The notes under the pieces are model-generated. The model searched no databases. It saw nothing but the letters and a program-made list of their open reading frames with translations, and was not told the origin of the DNA. Position numbers and translations under genes: made by a program. From NCBI GenBank assembly GCA_001580565.1, contig LRBF01000001.1:25853-89852 (forward strand): a stretch of DNA of 64,000 bases, read 5' to 3'. Below, one piece after another: positions 19,423-28,393 of the stretch; position 1 is the first letter of the stretch; the number at the start of each line of letters is the position of its first letter. This stretch comes from Caballeronia megalochromosomata. Its GTDB lineage: Bacteria > Pseudomonadota > Gammaproteobacteria > Burkholderiales > Burkholderiaceae.

Positions 19423-19537
19423 CCTGTTTTTCAAATAAATGGAATGTTTTGTCTCTAAAAAATTCTGAATTTTTTGAGCGTGGTCGTCGCGAAGCGCCGC
19501 CGGGGCCCGTGCGGCGGGCGTCTCGGCGGAAGAGAGG

Positions 19538-20386
19538 CTAGCCCGCTGCGGGACGATGGCGCGCCATGAGCGTCAGTCCATCGGAGGTATCGATGAGCGT
19601 TGCGAGTTTCAGGGCGGTCTCGCGCAACTGGGGAACCGCCTGGAGGAGGTCATTGAGATTGGCGCGCGCGGTCGGGGCGTGCGCGGCAAGGCACGCGAGC
19701 ACGCGCCCGGTCGCGGCATCGGTGATCGGCACCGCGACCGCCACCATTCCCAGCACGAACTCCTCGTTATCGATGCCGATGCCGCGCGCGGCGAGCCGGT
19801 CGAGTTCGGCTTCGAGCAATGCCCGATCGGTCAGCGTGCGATGGGTCTTCTTCGTGAGCGTGAGGCGGCTGAGGATCTGGCGACGCTCGAAAAGCGGCAT
19901 CTGGGAGAGAAACAGCTTGCCGCTCGCCGTGCAGTGCAGCGGCACCCGCATGCCGGCCTGCATGTGCAGGCGCAGTGGCTCGGCCGTCTCGACGCGCTCT
20001 ATATAAAGGACCGTATCGCCATCGAGCGCGGTGAGATTGCAGCTTTCACCCATGACGTCGACGAGCGAGCGCAGGATCGAGCGGCAGGCGCGCGTGAAGG
20101 TGTTGTTGGCGAGCGTGGCGAGCGCGAGCTGGGCGGCGCGCGGCCCGAGCGCGATGCCGCGGTCGGTGCCGCGCGAGTCGGGCATGTGCGTGACATAGCC
20201 TTGTGCCTCGAGCGAATCGATCAGGCGCAGCAGTGTCGCCTTGGGAATGCGCACGCGCGCCGCGAGCTGCGACAGCGTGTAGGCGTGGCCGGCCGCAGCC
20301 AGTTGTTCGAGAACCGCAAGCGGACGAAGGGTCCGCGCTTCATCGCCGACATGCTCGGCGGGATCGGGATGGGTAATGTCGCGCAT
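19538..20386 (-). CDS. IclR-family transcriptional regulator, upstream of xsc
   Basis: A protein of 282 residues: winged helix with LSQLAARVRIPKATLLRLIDSL (residues about 40-70), then the effector domain with GESCNLTAL, CTASGKLFLS and GIGIDNEEFVLGMVAVAVPI. It ends 200 nt before xsc on the same strand, so it is a good candidate regulator of xsc. No clear Shine-Dalgarno sequence lies before the ATG. It is the most divergent of the four similar IclR proteins in the window. The inducer is unknown. Confidence 0.9.
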   Translation of the reverse strand: MRDITHPDPAEHVGDEARTLRPLAVLEQLAAAGHAYTLSQLAARVRIPKATLLRLIDSLEAQGYVTHMPDSRGTDRGIALGPRAAQLALATLANNTFTRACRSILRSLVDVMGESCNLTALDGDTVLYIERVETAEPLRLHMQAGMRVPLHCTASGKLFLSQMPLFERRQILSRLTLTKKTHRTLTDRALLEAELDRLAARGIGIDNEEFVLGMVAVAVPITDAATGRVLACLAAHAPTARANLNDLLQAVPQLRETALKLATLIDTSDGLTLMARHRPAAG

Positions 20387-20502
20387 GAACCGGAAACGGA
20401 ACAGGTAGTTTCAGATTACGGGTACTTTACGCGCTTCACCCGGCGATGCGCCACACTTTTCGGAACACTCGGTTGCGTTTTTATTTCGCCGTTCGTCGGA
20501 CC

Positions 20503-21261
20503 TCAGAAGGTCTTGCCCAGTTCCGTCGCGGCTTCCTTGAGGCGCGGCACCATTTCCAGCGCGCGCGAAAGCGGCGTGCGCGACACCGGCGCGTGAACGG
20601 CGATCGCCGCGATGCATGTGCCGTTCGCATCGGCGATGGGCGCCGCCGCGCACACGATGCCCTGCACAAACTCCTCGTTGTCGATTGCGACGCCCTTCTT
20701 CGCGATGCGGTCGAGCTCCGCTTCGAGCATCTCCGTGTCGGTGATCGTGTTGGCGGTGTAGCGTTCGAGCTTCATCGCGCGCACGAGCGCATTGCGTTCG
20801 TCGCGCGGCTGCAGCGCGAGCAGCAGCTTGCCGCTCGCGCTGCACCACACGGGCACGTGCGAACCGGGCTTCAGATCGAGCCGCAGCGGCCAGGGCGCTT
20901 CCACACGGTCGAGATACAGCACTTCGTTCTCGTGCAGCATGGTGAGATTGCAGGTTTCGCCGAGATCGGAGACGAGCCGCGTGAGGATCGCGTGCCGCAG
21001 CCGCCGCGCGCCCGCATGCGTCATCACGTTCAGACCCAGTTGCGCGAGGCGTGGGCCGACGACATACGCGTTCCTGTCGCCGGGTTCGCGGATCACGAGC
21101 CCGCCCGCTTCGAGCGACGCCAGCATGCGGTGCAGCGACGGCTTCGGCATGCCGATGTCGTCGGCCATATCCGTCAGCGACACGGGGCTGCCCGCCTGAA
21201 CCAGGTATTCCAGCAGCGCGAAGGCGCGCAGCGTGGGCGTGTCGGGCTTGTCCATCGGCAT
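20503..21261 (-). CDS. IclR-family transcriptional regulator, divergent from cobS
   Basis: A protein of 252 residues: winged helix with LTDMADDIGMPKPSLHRMLASL (residues about 35-60) and an effector domain with GETCNLTML, YLDRVEAPWPLRLDL and CSASGKLLLAL. It is very similar to the IclR protein at 15583. The start region has GGAA 5 nt before the ATG; a second ATG two codons in is possible. It is divergent from the CobS/CobT-like genes, and the shared spacer (21262-21408) holds two palindrome-like sites, so it probably controls itself and cobST. Confidence 0.91.
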   Translation of the reverse strand: MPMDKPDTPTLRAFALLEYLVQAGSPVSLTDMADDIGMPKPSLHRMLASLEAGGLVIREPGDRNAYVVGPRLAQLGLNVMTHAGARRLRHAILTRLVSDLGETCNLTMLHENEVLYLDRVEAPWPLRLDLKPGSHVPVWCSASGKLLLALQPRDERNALVRAMKLERYTANTITDTEMLEAELDRIAKKGVAIDNEEFVQGIVCAAAPIADANGTCIAAIAVHAPVSRTPLSRALEMVPRLKEAATELGKTF

Positions 21262-21338
21262 GATTCCATATGAATTCGTTCAACATTATTTTAAATGAGG
21301 TGCCGATCCGCGCCCCATAGGCCGTCTGGATAAAAATA

Positions 21339-21356
21339 AACGAAATGAATTGTTCC
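21339..21356 (+). promoter_or_regulatory. Operator-like motif before cobS, shared with the GMC gene
   Basis: AACGAAATGAATTGTTCC matches the minus-strand motif before the GMC dehydrogenase (AACGAAACGATTCGTTCC) at 15 of 18 positions. It overlaps the predicted -35 box of the cobS promoter at 21350-21378. A related sequence, ATGAATTCGTTC, lies at 21270-21281 beside the IclR start. The shared site suggests one regulator for both genes. Confidence 0.5.
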
Positions 21357-21378
21357 GGAAAAAGATAGTTGCTATGCT
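21350..21378 (+). promoter_or_regulatory. Predicted promoter of cobST
   Basis: TTGTTC (21350-21355), a 17-nt spacer and TATGCT (21373-21378), ending 30 nt before the cobS ATG. The -35 box lies within the operator-like motif, so a bound regulator would block the polymerase. Confidence 0.4.
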
Positions 21379-21408
21379 TGAGCCATCTGCAACGGGAGAC
21401 GAAGCCTC

Positions 21409-22395
21409 ATGATGCGCGACACATGGTTGGACGAGCCGGACCGGAAGGCGTCCGTGCGCACGCTTTTCGGCATCGATACGGATCTGCATGTGCCCGCGTT
21501 CAGCACCCGCGATCCGCACGTTCCGGAAATCGACGAAGCGTATCGCTTCAATCCCGAGGTCACGCTGGCCATTCTCGCGGGCTTCGCGTTCAACCGGCGC
21601 GTGATGGTGCAGGGCCTGCACGGCACCGGAAAATCGACGCATATCGAGCAGGTGGCGGCGCGCCTGAACTGGCCGTGCATGCGCGTTAATCTGGATGGCC
21701 ACGTGAGCCGGCTCGATCTCGTCGGCAAGGATGCGATCGTCGTGCGCGATGACGTGCAGGTCACCGAGTTTCAGGAAGGCATCGTGCCGTGGGCGCTGCA
21801 ACGGCCGGTCGCGCTCGTGTTCGACGAATACGACGCCGGCCGCCCCGACGTGATGTTCGTGATCCAGCGCATTCTGGAGCGCGACGGCAGTTTTACGCTG
21901 CTCGACCAGAATCGCGTGATTCAGCCGCATCGTTTTTTTCGCCTGTTCGCGACGACCAATACGATCGGCCTCGGCAATCTGAACGGCATGTATCACGGCA
22001 CGCAGATGTTGAATCACGCGCAGATCGACCGCTGGAACGTGGTCGCGACGCTCAACTATCTGTCTCGCGAGGAAGAGGCGCGCATCGTGCTCGCACGCGT
22101 GCCGCAACTCGATGACGACGCGGGCCGGGCGCTCGTCGATTCGATGGTAAGCATGGCCGGACTCACGCGGCGCGGCTTCGCGGCGGGCGATCTGTCGACG
22201 TTGATGTCGCCGCGCACCGTGATCAACTGGGCCGAGAACTGCGAAGTGTTCGGCGACGCGAAGCTCGCGCTGCGTCTCACTTTCCTGAACAAGTGCGACG
22301 AAGCGGAACGGCCGATCGTCGCGGAATATTTTCAGCGCGCGTTCGGCGACGAACTGGATACGCCATCGCAGTGGCACGACGAGCCGGCGCGATGA
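21409..22395 (+). CDS. CobS-like AAA+ ATPase
   Basis: A protein of 328 residues. It has the Walker A motif in QGLHGTGKSTHIEQ (residues about 66-80), Walker B in ALVFDEYDAGRPDV near residue 140 and an ATTNTIG sensor segment near residue 185, all typical of CobS, the ATPase subunit of aerobic cobaltochelatase. It overlaps the next gene by ATGA. The large chelatase subunit CobN and other cobalamin genes are absent nearby, so the pair may serve as a metal-insertion or remodelling chaperone for another enzyme. The start has a second ATG directly after the first; GGGAG lies upstream. Confidence 0.9.
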   Translation: MMRDTWLDEPDRKASVRTLFGIDTDLHVPAFSTRDPHVPEIDEAYRFNPEVTLAILAGFAFNRRVMVQGLHGTGKSTHIEQVAARLNWPCMRVNLDGHVSRLDLVGKDAIVVRDDVQVTEFQEGIVPWALQRPVALVFDEYDAGRPDVMFVIQRILERDGSFTLLDQNRVIQPHRFFRLFATTNTIGLGNLNGMYHGTQMLNHAQIDRWNVVATLNYLSREEEARIVLARVPQLDDDAGRALVDSMVSMAGLTRRGFAAGDLSTLMSPRTVINWAENCEVFGDAKLALRLTFLNKCDEAERPIVAEYFQRAFGDELDTPSQWHDEPAR

Positions 22396-24125
22396 ACGAC
22401 TCGCGTGAGCTCGCGCGACGCGATGCGCTGTGCGCGGCGGCCGTGCGCGCCTTGACCGGCGATGAAGCGTTGCACTATCGCGGCGGCAGGCTGTACCGCC
22501 ATTTGCGCCCGGTGCCGTTGCATGCGCCGCATCTGCGCGATGAGCGCCGAGACGAAGAGGACTTCGACTCGGCACGCGGCGCGGCCGATGCCTCCGCGTT
22601 GCGCATCGCGTGCTCGGACGCTGTGCTGCATCGGGACATGACGCCCGATGAGCAGGTCGAGCGCATGGTCTTCGACATGCTGGAGCAACTGCGCTGCGAA
22701 ACGAACGTGCCAGCCGGCATGGACGGCGTGAGACGCAACGTGCGTCATCGCTTCGATGCATGGTCACGCGCGTGCTACGAAACCGGCTTGCTCGACAGCG
22801 ATATCGGTCTGCTGATATACACCGTGGCGCAGATGGCCGAATCGCGTCTGTCCGGCCGCGCCGTGCTCGAAGAGACCGAAGGACTCATCGAAGCGACGCG
22901 CGCGGCGCTCGCGCCATCGCTTGGCCATGCGCTTGCGGGCATGCGGCGGCATCGCGCGGATCAACGCGCCTTTGCGGTTCATGCGCTCGATATCGCGCGC
23001 ATCATCGGCGCAATGGTGCGCGACGTGCGGCACGCGTTCGTCGAGACCAATGCTTCGTCCGACGATGAAAAGGAAGAGGCCGCGCGCACGATGCTCGGCG
23101 CGTGGTTCGACATCGACGATGAAGATGGCGACGTGGAACGGCTCGCGCTTGCCGCGAGTGGCGAGAGCAGCGCGCGCGAGGCGTCGGGCGAGGACTATCG
23201 CGTCTTCACCACGCGCTACGACAAGACCATTCATCCGGCGACGCTGATTCGCGCCGCGTTGCTGCGTGATTATCGCGAGCGTCTCGACGATCTGATCGCC
23301 GCGCGGCATATCAACGTGCCGCGTCTCGCGCGCATGTTGCAAGCGGCGATCACGGTGCCGCGTCGCGACGGCTGGTCGTTCGGCGAGGAAGACGGGCGCA
23401 TCGACGGGCGCCGGCTCGCGCAAGTGGTGGCGTCGCCGGATGAGCGGCGCGTCTTCAGGCGCGAGCGCGAACGTCCGCACGCGGATTGCGCGGTGAGCTT
23501 TCTCATCGATTGCTCGGGCTCAATGAAGGTGAGCATCGAGCCGGTCGCGGTGACGATCGATGTGCTCGTGCGTGCGCTCGGCATGGCGGGTGTCACAACC
23601 GAAGTGCTCGGCTTCACGACGGGCGCATGGAACGGTGGCCGCGCGAAGCTCGACTGGCTCGCGAAGGGCCGGCCGAAGTATCCGGGGCGCTTGAACGAAG
23701 CGTGCAACATGATCTTCAAGGAAGGCGATGCCAGTTGGCGCGCGGCGCGCGGCGACATTGCGGCGCTGTTCAAGGCCGATCTGTTTCGCGAAGGCATCGA
23801 CGGGGAAGCGGTGGACTGGGCGTGTTCGCGGCTCGTCGCGCGGGCCGAAACGCGGCGCATCGTCGTCGTGATCTCCGATGGCAGCCCGATGGACAGCGCT
23901 ACCGCGCAGGCCAACGATCCGAACTATCTCGATCAGCATTTGCGCGAAGTCGTCGCGAAGCACGAGGCGGCGCGCAGGGTGGAAGTGCTCGGGCTTGGCG
24001 TCGGCCTCGATCTGAGCCCGTATTATCGGCATCACTTTGCGGTGGATCTGTCCGTGCCGCCGGATATGACGCTATTCGCGAAGCTCGCCGCATGGCTCGG
24101 CGCGCGACGCAGATACAGCACGTAG
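22392..24125 (+). CDS. CobT-like VWA-domain protein
   Basis: A protein of 577 residues, start set by the ATGA overlap with cobS. An acidic, variable middle part is followed by a C-terminal von Willebrand A domain whose metal site is DCSGSMK near residue 372 (DxSxS) with SDGSPMDS near residue 500. NYLDQHLREVV near residue 515 is typical of CobT. It partners with the CobS-like ATPase to form a MoxR/VWA-type remodelling complex. Its 3' end overlaps the 3' end of the convergent CobW gene by 54 nt. True CobT proteins are somewhat longer. Confidence 0.88.
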   Translation: MNDSRELARRDALCAAAVRALTGDEALHYRGGRLYRHLRPVPLHAPHLRDERRDEEDFDSARGAADASALRIACSDAVLHRDMTPDEQVERMVFDMLEQLRCETNVPAGMDGVRRNVRHRFDAWSRACYETGLLDSDIGLLIYTVAQMAESRLSGRAVLEETEGLIEATRAALAPSLGHALAGMRRHRADQRAFAVHALDIARIIGAMVRDVRHAFVETNASSDDEKEEAARTMLGAWFDIDDEDGDVERLALAASGESSAREASGEDYRVFTTRYDKTIHPATLIRAALLRDYRERLDDLIAARHINVPRLARMLQAAITVPRRDGWSFGEEDGRIDGRRLAQVVASPDERRVFRRERERPHADCAVSFLIDCSGSMKVSIEPVAVTIDVLVRALGMAGVTTEVLGFTTGAWNGGRAKLDWLAKGRPKYPGRLNEACNMIFKEGDASWRAARGDIAALFKADLFREGIDGEAVDWACSRLVARAETRRIVVVISDGSPMDSATAQANDPNYLDQHLREVVAKHEAARRVEVLGLGVGLDLSPYYRHHFAVDLSVPPDMTLFAKLAAWLGARRRYST

Positions 24126-25016
24126 GGCGCGATCCATGTCGTCGGATTCGAAGAGACCGATAAAGACGATTCGCGTCTCTTCGACGTCTCGGCAAGGCGT
24201 GAGATGCCAACGCTTGCCGACGACGTGAAGCTCCGAACAGGTGCCATCCGAAAGCCGCACGAAGCCCTTGGCGCGCAGGAGCCGGTCGCTGAATGACGCG
24301 CATGCGGCTTTGAGCCGTCGCCGGTCGAAGCGCTTATCCGCATGAAAGGTAAAGCTGCGCAGGCTGGCGGGAAGATGACTCGACGGCGTGAATGCCTGCG
24401 GCGTGATGCGCTCGCGCAATGACGGTTCATCGCTGAAGAAAAGCGGATTGGGCACTGCGCCCCGATCGCCTTCGAACACGACGCGCGTATGCGCGATCGC
24501 CGTCAAACGCGCTCGCACCGCACGTATGTCACCGGCGGGAAGCAGGTCTGTCTTCGTCAAAACGATGGACGTCGCGCCTTCGATCTGCCGACGCGCGATA
24601 TCGCCGACATAGGCATCGGCGAGCGTCTCGTCGATACGCTGCGCATCCACCGCGACCACGATGCCCTGAAGCCGAAATTCACGATCGAGCATGCCGACCT
24701 GCGCGATGCGCACCGGATCCGACACGCCGCTCGCTTCGATCACGAGCAGGTCGGGCCGCACTTCGCGTGCGCTGATGTCGATCAGCGTCTCCATCAGCTT
24801 GCCGCCGATCGAGCAGCACACGCAGCCGTTCTCCAACCCGATCACATCGTCGCTACGCTCGCGGATCAGCGCAGCGTCGATATTGACCGAACCGAAATCG
24901 TTGACGAGCACCGTGACGCGCCGGCCATCGGTGTTGGTCAGGAGCGCGTTGATCATCGTGGTCTTGCCCGCGCCGAGATAGCCGCCGATGACGGCGAGGG
25001 GAATCGGCGTCATCAT
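24072..25016 (-). CDS. CobW/COG0523-family GTPase
   Basis: A protein of 314 residues. It has a P-loop (GGYLGAGKTTMINALL, residues about 10-25), the family's metal-binding GCVCCSIGGK near residue 60 and a C-terminal CobW_C domain. Members are GTP-driven metal chaperones for zinc, cobalt or iron enzymes. The ATG overlaps the stop of the amidohydrolase gene, so it is translationally coupled to a metal-dependent hydrolase that could be its client. A CobW protein facing a CobS/CobT pair strengthens the idea of a local metal-insertion unit. The target metal is not known. Confidence 0.92.
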   Translation of the reverse strand: MMTPIPLAVIGGYLGAGKTTMINALLTNTDGRRVTVLVNDFGSVNIDAALIRERSDDVIGLENGCVCCSIGGKLMETLIDISAREVRPDLLVIEASGVSDPVRIAQVGMLDREFRLQGIVVAVDAQRIDETLADAYVGDIARRQIEGATSIVLTKTDLLPAGDIRAVRARLTAIAHTRVVFEGDRGAVPNPLFFSDEPSLRERITPQAFTPSSHLPASLRSFTFHADKRFDRRRLKAACASFSDRLLRAKGFVRLSDGTCSELHVVGKRWHLTPCRDVEETRIVFIGLFESDDMDRALRAVSASRAEPCGELRE

Positions 25017-26665
25017 GCAGGCGCCTGATGCACGCGGCCGCCGAGAATCGTGCCCCACACGCGTAGTTGGCCGAGGCGCTCCGCTGGAACGTCACCCGGA
25101 TCTTCATCGAGCACGGCGAAATCCGCGAACTTGCCGACTTCGATGCTGCCGACGACCTCATCCATGCCGATTGTGAAGGCCGCGCCGAGCGTGATCGCGC
25201 GCAGCGCATCGGGCACGCTCAGGCGTTCCGTTTCCCCGAGCACTCGCCCCGATGCGGTCTGACGTTGCACCGCGCACCACGCGGTGAAAAGCGGATTGAG
25301 TTGCGTGATGGGCGCATCCGAATGCAGGCCAAACGTGATGCCGAGTTCGTTCGCCGTGCCCGCTGCGTTCATGCGGTTCGCGCGGTCGGCGCCCATCGTT
25401 TGCGTGTAGTGCGCGTCGCCCCAGTAGTAGATGTGATTGGAGAAGAAGTTCACGCACATGCCGAGGCGGGCGGCGCGTTCGAGTTGTCTTCTATCGGCCA
25501 TCTGACAATGCTGTAGCGTATGCCGGTGATCCGATCGCGGATGCCGGCTCAGGATCGTTTCGATTGCATCCAGCACGAGTTCGGTGGCTTCGTCGCCGTT
25601 CGTGTGGATATGCAGTTGCAGACCCGCCAGATGGAAAGGCAGGAAGGTCTCGACGAACTGCTCCGGCGGAATCAGCCATAGACCATTGGGCCGTCCGTTC
25701 ACGTATCCAGGCCAGCGCAGACGTGCGGTGAAGCCCTGGATCGAGCCATCGACGATGAATTTCACCGGCCCGAAGCGCAGCTTGTCCGAGTTGAGCCTCA
25801 CGGCTTCCAGCACGCGATCAGGTCCGCCTTCGGGGTTACGTTGCGGTCCGAACGCGGGCACGAGACGAATCGGAAAGCGCGCATCGCGCGTGACTTCGAC
25901 CAGATTGCGCATGCCCTTGTCGGACAGATCGTTGAGCAGGTCGGTGGCCGTCGTCACGCCGGCGAGTTGCGCGACCTTGCCGAAAGCGCGAATCGCGTCG
26001 GGGTTGTCGCTTGCAGAGAGCGACAGCTTCGCACCGATCACGCGATACACCGGGAACATCGCCGCGAACTCCTGCAATTCGCCGGTGAGCTGGCCGCTAT
26101 CGTCTTTCACGATACCGTCGACGTCGGTGTCTTCGTCGATGCCGGCGACTTCGAGCATCGGCGAATTCACGTTCATCAGATGCACGCTCGCATGCAGGAT
26201 CGCGATGGGGCGCGTCGCCGATACGCGATCGAGCTGCGTCGTCGTCAGACGCTCGCTGCCGAAGAAGATCGGATCGAAGCCCCATGCGAGCAGCGGCGCG
26301 CTGGCGTCATCGAGTTTGCGCTCGGCTTGCTGCAATCGCGCGATCACCGCATCGAGCGATTGCAGCCCGGGCCAGCGCGTGCCATCGGGTCCGCGACGCT
26401 CGTAATAGCCGACATAGACCGCGCTCCACATCGCGCCTTCCATCAGATGCGAATGACCTTCGACGAGGCCGGGCATCAGCACCTTGTCGGCGAAGGTTGT
26501 GTCCGGCTCGGCATCGGTCCATTGTCGGATGTCGTCGAGCGTGCCGACCGAGAGGATCTTGCCGTCGCGGATCGCCACATGCGTGGCGACCGGCTGACGC
26601 GGATTCATCGTCAGAATCCTGCGTGCGACGAGCACCTTCACTGCGTTGTTGTCGGTTTGATTCAT
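25013..26665 (-). CDS. Amidohydrolase, YtcJ/AepA-like
   Basis: A protein of 550 residues of the metal-dependent hydrolase family. The N-terminal beta-sandwich runs into LMPGLVEGHSHLMEG with the HxH metal pair near residue 72. Further metal-site residues are in LQLHIHTNGDEATE near residue 345, LQHCQMAD near residue 385 and GLHSDAPI near residue 455. YtcJ-like proteins have few known substrates (N-substituted formamides, amides). It is coupled at both ends: to the sodium symporter upstream by ATGA and to the CobW GTPase downstream by ATGA. It probably hydrolyses the compound taken up by that symporter. Confidence 0.88.
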   Translation of the reverse strand: MNQTDNNAVKVLVARRILTMNPRQPVATHVAIRDGKILSVGTLDDIRQWTDAEPDTTFADKVLMPGLVEGHSHLMEGAMWSAVYVGYYERRGPDGTRWPGLQSLDAVIARLQQAERKLDDASAPLLAWGFDPIFFGSERLTTTQLDRVSATRPIAILHASVHLMNVNSPMLEVAGIDEDTDVDGIVKDDSGQLTGELQEFAAMFPVYRVIGAKLSLSASDNPDAIRAFGKVAQLAGVTTATDLLNDLSDKGMRNLVEVTRDARFPIRLVPAFGPQRNPEGGPDRVLEAVRLNSDKLRFGPVKFIVDGSIQGFTARLRWPGYVNGRPNGLWLIPPEQFVETFLPFHLAGLQLHIHTNGDEATELVLDAIETILSRHPRSDHRHTLQHCQMADRRQLERAARLGMCVNFFSNHIYYWGDAHYTQTMGADRANRMNAAGTANELGITFGLHSDAPITQLNPLFTAWCAVQRQTASGRVLGETERLSVPDALRAITLGAAFTIGMDEVVGSIEVGKFADFAVLDEDPGDVPAERLGQLRVWGTILGGRVHQAPA

Positions 26666-28065
26666 GAGTCGTTCGAGTGGATCAGGTCAGCGTGAACATG
26701 CTTGCGGCCCGCGCTCGGATTGGCGAGAAACACGACGAGCAGATTCACGGCGAGACAGATGAGGCCGATATTGATTCCGGCGATATCGACATGGAACGCG
26801 TACAGGACGACCGCGAGCACCTGCCCCACGAGCAGTCCCGATGCGATCGCACGCGCACTCACGCGCAGACCGAGCACGATCGCGATGACGCCCGGGAAAT
26901 ACTGCGTGACGCCGTAGTACGTCATGTTGATGAGCGTGAGCATGAGGTTGGGCGTCGCGAGCGTCATGCCGATGGAAAGCACCAGATAGAGCCCGATCAC
27001 CACTTTGGCGCTGGCCTTCTGACGTGTCTCCGGCATGTTCGGCAGCAGATTGCGCGTGACCACGGGGCCGATCGCGAGACAGATGCCCGCGAGCACGAGC
27101 AGGCCCGAGAGCGACGCGCCCGCCGCGACCAGACCCACCAGCCACGGCGGCAACAGATGCACGACCGCGGTGAAGAACGCCTCGTTGGGCGAGCCGAGCG
27201 GCACGTTCTGCGCGATCGCATAGTAGGACGCGACCACGAGGAACGGATACATCAGCATGTAGAGCGGCATCACCACTTGCGAGCGGCGGATGGTGTTTGC
27301 GCTCTTCGCGGTGAAGAAGTTCTGGATCGCGAAGGGCATCACGTAGAAGCCGAGCGACTGGAAGAGCATCGTGCTCATCGAGAAGGTGAGTTGATGCGCG
27401 CTCATCGCGTTCGATACATGCTGGCTCGCGGCCCTGAACACCGGCTCGACTCCTGCCTGCCACGCGACGGCGATGCCCGTGATGACGATCGCCGCGACCA
27501 TCAGGATGTCCTTCAGAATGGCGATATATGCCGATGCCCGCACGCCGGCGATCGCGATGTAGGTGAACGCAAGCAGCGCGGAAATCATGATGAGAATCAC
27601 CGGATTCAGGTTCCAGCCGAGACCCTTGAGCGCGGCGACGAGTCCGGTGAACTGCAACTGGCCCCACGGCAGCAGAAAGATCAGCGCCGAAATCGCGACG
27701 ATCAATTCGAGCGCGCGGCTCCCGAAGTGTCCCTTGAAGAGGTCCGGTAGCGTGATCGCGTTGTAGCGCTTGCCCGCTTCCCAGATTTTCGGACCGACGA
27801 AATAGCCGATGGGATAGGCAAGCAGGATATAGCCGAGAAACCAGACGCCGTACGTCGGCCCCTTCGCGTAGATGCCGCCTGGAAAGCCGACCATCGTGCC
27901 GATGCTGTAGATCTCGCCCGCCGCGAGAAAGAACACCAGCCATGCGCCGAATTGACGCGATGCGACAAAGAAGTCGTGCACGCTTTGCGAGCCGCGCCCC
28001 TTGCCCGCGCGCAACGCGAGCCACAACGACAGCGCGATGAAGCCCAGAAATACCGTGGAAGCCAT
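26662..28065 (-). CDS. Sodium:solute symporter (SSF) family transporter
   Basis: A protein of 467 residues with 12-13 hydrophobic segments. FFVASRQFGAWLVFFLAAGEIYSIGT near residue 30-55 and the segment with GRKHVHADL at the C-terminus mark the pantothenate/proline-type SSF family. AAGGAG lies 8 nt before the ATG at 28065; an ATG two codons upstream sits too close to it. The gene for a small DUF3311 membrane protein is directly upstream, a common pairing for this transporter type. The linked amidohydrolase suggests an amide or N-substituted amino compound as cargo, which is an inference. Confidence 0.9.
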   Translation of the reverse strand: MASTVFLGFIALSLWLALRAGKGRGSQSVHDFFVASRQFGAWLVFFLAAGEIYSIGTMVGFPGGIYAKGPTYGVWFLGYILLAYPIGYFVGPKIWEAGKRYNAITLPDLFKGHFGSRALELIVAISALIFLLPWGQLQFTGLVAALKGLGWNLNPVILIMISALLAFTYIAIAGVRASAYIAILKDILMVAAIVITGIAVAWQAGVEPVFRAASQHVSNAMSAHQLTFSMSTMLFQSLGFYVMPFAIQNFFTAKSANTIRRSQVVMPLYMLMYPFLVVASYYAIAQNVPLGSPNEAFFTAVVHLLPPWLVGLVAAGASLSGLLVLAGICLAIGPVVTRNLLPNMPETRQKASAKVVIGLYLVLSIGMTLATPNLMLTLINMTYYGVTQYFPGVIAIVLGLRVSARAIASGLLVGQVLAVVLYAFHVDIAGINIGLICLAVNLLVVFLANPSAGRKHVHADLIHSNDS

Positions 28066-28077
28066 GCTCATATCTCC

Positions 28078-28287
28078 TTACGCGCCGCGCGCTTCGTGCT
28101 GTTCCGCATTTTTGTCGAACAACACCCAGCAGAGCTGGAGACACACCGAGGTCAGCACGAACCAGCCGAAAATCCACGCATAAATAAACGGCACGCCGAG
28201 CACGTAAAAGTCGTTCGAGGCAGCCCACGGCAACAGGCCGATGACGCCGACGAACGGCAAACCGATTCCGATCAGAAACTTGAGCAT
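28078..28287 (-). CDS. Small DUF3311-type membrane protein
   Basis: A protein of 69 residues with two hydrophobic segments (residues about 2-20 and 31-55) and a charged tail. Small proteins of this kind are regularly encoded before SSF symporters and may help their folding or transport. The ATG at 28287 has GGAG 7 nt upstream. It is followed by the symporter after 12 nt and is the first gene of the symporter/amidohydrolase/CobW operon. Confidence 0.8.
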   Translation of the reverse strand: MLKFLIGIGLPFVGVIGLLPWAASNDFYVLGVPFIYAWIFGWFVLTSVCLQLCWVLFDKNAEQHEARGA

Positions 28288-28393
28288 GGACCACTCCGTA
28301 TGATCATTGGCCCGCGCGGGACATGCGTTACGCGAGAGAAAGAGGATTGGGTCCAGTATGACCAGACAAAAATGGCCGGCCGTAGTGCCAGAA

